From Hymenolepis diminuta (Eukaryota > Platyhelminthes > Cestoda > Cyclophyllidea > Hymenolepididae), in assembly GCA_900708905.1 (NCBI GenBank), contig CAADRB010000047.1, positions 472,225 through 536,224 on the forward strand: a DNA stretch of 64,000 nt, given 5' to 3'. The position numbers and the translations under genes were made by a program. This document shows positions 59,598-64,000 of the stretch, piece by piece. The stretch's first letter is position 1. Each line of letters starts with the position of its first letter. The notes under the pieces are model-generated. The model was given only the letters and a program-made list of their open reading frames with translations, searched no databases and was not told where the DNA came from.

Positions 59598-62178
59598 TCA
59601 GTGTTACTGGTCAACATTATTTCGTCCTTCAAATCTTCTTGATTACTCCCCCATCTCGCTTAAAATAACTATTATATGAACATTGTTATGCAGTTCAAAT
59701 TTCGACATTTTCAGTGCCTTTCTTATGTTCTTCCGCAGTTCAGTACATTTCTCTCGCGTTTGAATCAATTACTTTCAATGATCTAGTCAAAAACAGCATG
59801 CCCTTTATTCCAATAGCTTATTGAGCTTTCTAGAGAGTAACTATAATTAGATTAACACGTGTACCTTCTTTGCGTAACTTTGTGCGTCTGATTGAAAGAA
59901 GGAAAATGTAAATAACGATGCTGTTTTAGTTAATAAAAGCTAACAAACACAGCAGTCAATAAGGCATTTTTAGGGGGACTTTCGGTTTCTATTTCGAAAT
60001 TTTGCAGTCATTAATCATTTTGCAATCTTAACTGGGAAATCTCGTTTGAACTGGAGTTCGGAGGTCGAACCAGTACATGAATCATTTTCATCATATTTCT
60101 CAAGCTCGTTGAAAGAAACGTTTTTCAACACTGATCTTGGAAACAGAAGCAGCATCTTGGGGCCTCCTTGCATTCTGGTATCTCTTTCGTGACAGGCTTT
60201 AACTATTTTGACTAGTTATGTTTTCTTCTTAATGTAATGCTGACCATATAGGGTGGATATACGGGCCCGCCATAATGAGCCAAAACGTTCTATACTGCAG
60301 ATATTACTGGCCAATCTGAACGGCTGTATTATTTAGCCTTCTAATCACTTTCTACCTTTTATGAGGACCTACTCGCTATACAAAAGAACGATTATCCGGC
60401 GTCCAGTAACTACTATCGGGACACCTGAATAGGCAGCCAATTACATGCGAGCGCTAAACGACTTCTGGTACACTTGTGCTCACTTACCCCTCTTGTTATT
60501 TACTTTCCGACACCTGCATTCTACGTTGTTGTGTACCTTTTTCCCTAATAAACTTTTATTCTACTTAGACCATTTTTCAGGAAAAATTATTTCACTCGAT
60601 CCCTTCATTTCGAAAATGCCAGTAATAGAGGATGAAAATGATAACTATTTGAAATGAAGTGGTCATTTAGTAATTATAATTTTTAATTTTGTCATCACTT
60701 AACTTCTTAGTAGATAATAAATTATTGTTTCATCCCTATGATCCTCTTTTAAAAGTGCACGAAGCGGTTTTTCAATAGGTAGGCAAATTTTTGAGGTCGC
60801 TAAGTCAAGTATTTAATAGGAATCCCAAGGTACTAAAAATGAGCATCTAGCTGTATCCCATAACAATTAACTTAAATGAATTAATTGATCTGTACTTGGA
60901 TCTTAGCAGGAAAGATAATAATAACCGGAGCATTGTGCTAAGAGAGAAAGTCTTCCGGTAAAGAACCTCGATTGCATTTATTATTCTTTATCAGAGGTCA
61001 GTTTGACTAGTTTTGTTAACTGCAGCAATAAATGGTAATTAAAAAAATATAATTCCGCTTTAAATATGAGAGATGGATACGGAGATTCATTTGTTCGAGA
61101 AGTTTGAGGTCGACAAGTTCTTTGAAAACTAGATTTAGAGGGATGTTGAATGGTCAGCCGATGTTGGTAATGGTTTGCGGTTAGCACCTTCAATCACTTT
61201 GCCTCGGTTAATATCACCGAACCGAGAGACTGAGAACTTACCTAATTAATTAGAATGAGTAATCTTTCTCGACATACGATTAACCAAATCAACTGGTTAA
61301 TAGGATGATGTACGTATCTTTGATCCTAATTCTACTTTAAAAATTGGGTCAATAGCTTGGAATAATTTATTATTGAAAATTAGTCCCAAATAACCGCGGT
61401 TTCCAAGTAGCGGAAACACCATTTTCATAGTATTCGAAAAATAGAAGTTCAAATATCCCCCGTATTTAAACATCTAATTAAAATGCCTGAGTTTAGCTTG
61501 AAAGTGCAAATTAAAACTGTCCGATCACACCTTCAATGAAAATGTTTCACAGAATGTCCGTATAATTGATTCGCTGCGTTTTTAATTTTACAAAAAAGAT
61601 CACAGAAGTTCATACTTTTAAATGACCCGCCTTTTCTAAACTCGAAACAAGTGATTCAGGAGTTGCTGTCGAATTCCCAAACGATAGACCTGTGCTATTA
61701 CGGCTACACATTCATAAACGCATCTAAAGATGGGAAACGATCAAATAGTCCAATGAGGAGTAGAGAGAAGGGGATCGCGTACACTGAGAATGAGATCAGG
61801 TTGTTTAAGAAATCTGTACTACCTACACACGCTGACTCGTAACCTTCTCAGTCTTTCTATGTCTTGCGCTCCTGTTGATCCATACCTTTGCTCTGTCAAA
61901 TGCCCATCCATGAACTAAGAACGAGAAATCAGCCATCTTTTTTTCGCCTGTTTCCTCACAAACCGATTTGCCCTTGCTCAGTGCTGACACCCCCATTATC
62001 TTTCTTCCTCCTTCCCCCCCCCCCCCCTCCTCCCTCATTTATTCTCACTTGTCCAATACATACTTGCCCAGCCTAACTATTTGCTTTCACACTCGAGAAA
62101 TGCACTTTTAACCTGTTAGCGTAAGAAGATCATTAATTCTATAAGGGGATTTCCAAGCCTAATTTGATCGGGCTCATA

Positions 62179-62214
62179 AAGTAGCTTTATTCAGGATTGG
62201 AACTACTTTAAATC
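62179..62214 (+). repeat. Short dispersed AAGTAGCTYTA repeat, intergenic copy
   Basis: AAGTAGCTTTATTCAGGATT; cf. 18071-18110 and 51142-51175. Preceded by AAGCCTAATTTGATCGGG, which resembles AAGTCTAATTTGGTCTGG near 58889. Confidence 0.5.
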
Positions 62215-62837
62215 TTAACCAATTAGATTGTAAACCTTTTGCTTAATTATGGTAAATCAGTTTCTGGCTTCCTGTGTTAATGCTCCCACGTTCAGATTTT
62301 AAGATTTGTGAGTGGATTCATATCTGCGACGCTCAGAGCTTAACATGGATGACTGGACATCCATTTCAATGAATTGTTTTTTCTAATTGCCATAGTATTA
62401 ACTGAAATGTTTTTAACCTAGTAAATAAAAATCCCAGTTCAGTAATTGAATTGACTAGTTTCGTCATGTACTCGACGAGTTTTGTGAATTCTCTAAGCAG
62501 AGTGCAGACAGCTCATTTAATTATTGATCCTTAAGGTTTTGAACAGTAAACGTTACCTACGGCGTAATTATAAAATATCTGATTCAATTCTTTTATCTCC
62601 TTATATACTTTTCAAAAGAAATCAGAAGATACTCGTTCCGTCGAACTCGTAGCTGTGTACTTACCTTAAGACGATGTTATGCGGATGGTAAGCAGGCGGA
62701 AGAGATTCCAAAAATTTATTTATGAATTCTATAGAGAATCGCGTTTTTCGAATTATCGAACAGCAGACACAATTCAATTTATGGGCCAGTTGACCTTTTC
62801 CAAATGAAAGTGAGATGAGAAGACATTGGTGGATCGA

Positions 62838-63155
62838 TTACCACGAACCTAAAAATAATCTACCAACCCGGGAACTCATTTGTAAGGTAGATAATGGCAA
62901 CAAAAATCGTGAAAAAGGACGGCTGCGAAACCACATGTCTTCCAGATTTTCCATACGAAGGAGATGACGATAAGATGAGGCAAGCTCAATTAAACTGTAA
63001 ATCGAAAAAGTGGTCGATGTTATGAAGTGAGGCTTTACTGATCCCCTGACGTCCACAATTTCTACCCCCTCTTCCTCTAAGAAGTGAACTATCATGCCCC
63101 TCCCAAATATTTTAGACGTTTCATATGGAAAATAAATGAATAAGCACTCAAGCAT
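62838..63155 (-). other. Unassigned 105-codon open frame
   Basis: Longest frame in the last 8 kb. It includes MIVHFLEEEGVEIVDVRG and further balanced sequence (no homopolymer bias), but I recognise no domain, the N-terminal part is hydrophobic, and I see no convincing splice partner. It may be a single-exon gene, a missed exon or chance. Confidence 0.2.
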
Positions 63156-64000
63156 GCATTTCCGATTTTCCTTCCCAAAAAGTCTGGGTTAGCTATGTTG
63201 ATTCTCATTAACTTGGAATACAGGTATTTCTATTTCCAAGACATGAGAGATGGCGGCTGAATTACCTTCACTGAGGGAGTCGTGATAAGGATGAATTTCA
63301 TCGTCTGACTCATCTGGTATTCGCCACTTATCTAGTAAAATATGCTAATTGTATTTGTCACAATAATCACTGACACGTTCTTACTGGCCTAGGCGTGGAT
63401 TCACATACGTGTTAAGATGGTGCAAATAAACATCATCTGGCATTGCTAGAGAAAGAAATATTTAATGCGGAGAGAATAGTAAATCAAAGGATGGAGTTAT
63501 TCAAAACTATATTCTCGAAACTTTCTATTAATTAAAAGATTCCATTTGACCATGTGACAACTAAAAGAGGGAACTTAAACAAAGCGGTATCTGTAATTCA
63601 GAGATATTCCTATTACCCCTTAGTCTCTGGTTAAGCAAAAAACACCTAAGTATATTTGGTTTTGTCTACTTTTGAAGGACCTTGAAAATCATGAATGACT
63701 GAAAGTGATTAAAATTAAGTAAACTTTAACAGTTCTTTTTACCCCACTAGGAACGCTGTCAAATAACGTGTCTTTGAGTGTCGGCTGAGAAATTGAAACT
63801 TTTAGGTCAACACAACCTAACCTAATGGTTGATCAATTAAAAAATTCAACCGTGGGAACACAATCCATTGAGAGATTACAATTTTTGTATAAAGAGAATC
63901 AATATACTATCATCCTTAAGGAGGTAAAAATAGGTGATGGAAAAGATATAAAGCTGCGAGACGTGTGAAACTTTGTCTATGTCACGGATTTTATGACCCC

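Larger units (their letters stand above)
56035..64000. other. Right-hand 8 kb: intergenic, repeat-bearing, no recognised gene
   Basis: After the FNTB stop I find no exon chain or known protein. Contents: the repeat at 56189-56326; the paired repeat at 57041-57100 and 59039-59110; a two-unit 57-bp tandem repeat at 59484-59597; a C14 run at 62014-62027 within a pyrimidine-rich tract; and an unassigned 105-codon minus frame at 62838-63155. Confidence 0.5.

Noticed and set aside
1..64000. CRISPR arrays, operons of bacterial type, prophage
   Set aside because: None seen; the DNA is eukaryotic with spliceosomal introns.

Overview
The window is nuclear DNA of a flatworm, most likely a parasitic one. 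The genes are split by spliceosomal introns from 39 bp to about 4.4 kb, the DNA is AT-rich, and there is an irritans-like mariner element plus a tRNA-derived SINE-like repeat. A tapeworm of the Hymenolepis type would fit the base composition and gene structure. That is inference only; a fluke is not excluded.

I rebuilt seven complete protein-coding genes and the last exon of an eighth by requiring matching splice sites and codon phase at every junction. Left to right: the last exon of a HERPUD-like ER stress protein (+, 1945-2160); UVSSA, the transcription-coupled repair scaffold (-, 2972-9748, 8 exons); a SOSS-B/NABP single-strand DNA-binding protein (-, 9918-10400, 3 exons); a PCMTD-type isoaspartyl methyltransferase/SOCS-box protein (+, 11418-22364, 6 exons); a mariner transposon with an assembly gap inside it (22747-24019); the DEAD-box helicase DDX52 (-, 25987-29114, 7 exons); L-threonine 3-dehydrogenase TDH (-, 31082-32460, 5 exons); a broken Gar1/Naf1-like fragment (-, 38901-39371); the H/ACA snoRNP assembly factor NAF1 (-, 42723-46486, 9 exons); and the farnesyltransferase beta subunit FNTB (+, 47123-56034, 5 exons). 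The last 8 kb hold repeats and no gene I recognise.

Most neighbours look unrelated, as in an ordinary eukaryotic locus. The exception is SOSS-B and UVSSA: two DNA-repair proteins, same strand, only 169 bp between the stop of one and the ATG of the next, with no AATAAA between them and an acceptor-like AG 8 bases before the UVSSA ATG. This is the arrangement expected of a flatworm polycistron resolved by spliced-leader trans-splicing, and both proteins deviate at functional positions (SOSS-B has lost three of four DNA-stacking aromatics; UVSSA lacks the ubiquitin-acceptor lysine and, apparently, its zinc finger). DDX52 (18S rRNA processing) and NAF1 (H/ACA RNP assembly) are both ribosome-biogenesis factors but are about 13.6 kb apart.

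The non-coding DNA is rich in dispersed repeats: five copies of a tRNA-derived SINE-like family, a possible short LTR element, a solo-LTR-like promoter/polyA unit, a 1.2 kb unit with 37-bp inverted ends, and several short families that recur in introns and intergenic DNA. All exon models are by eye and have no transcript support.
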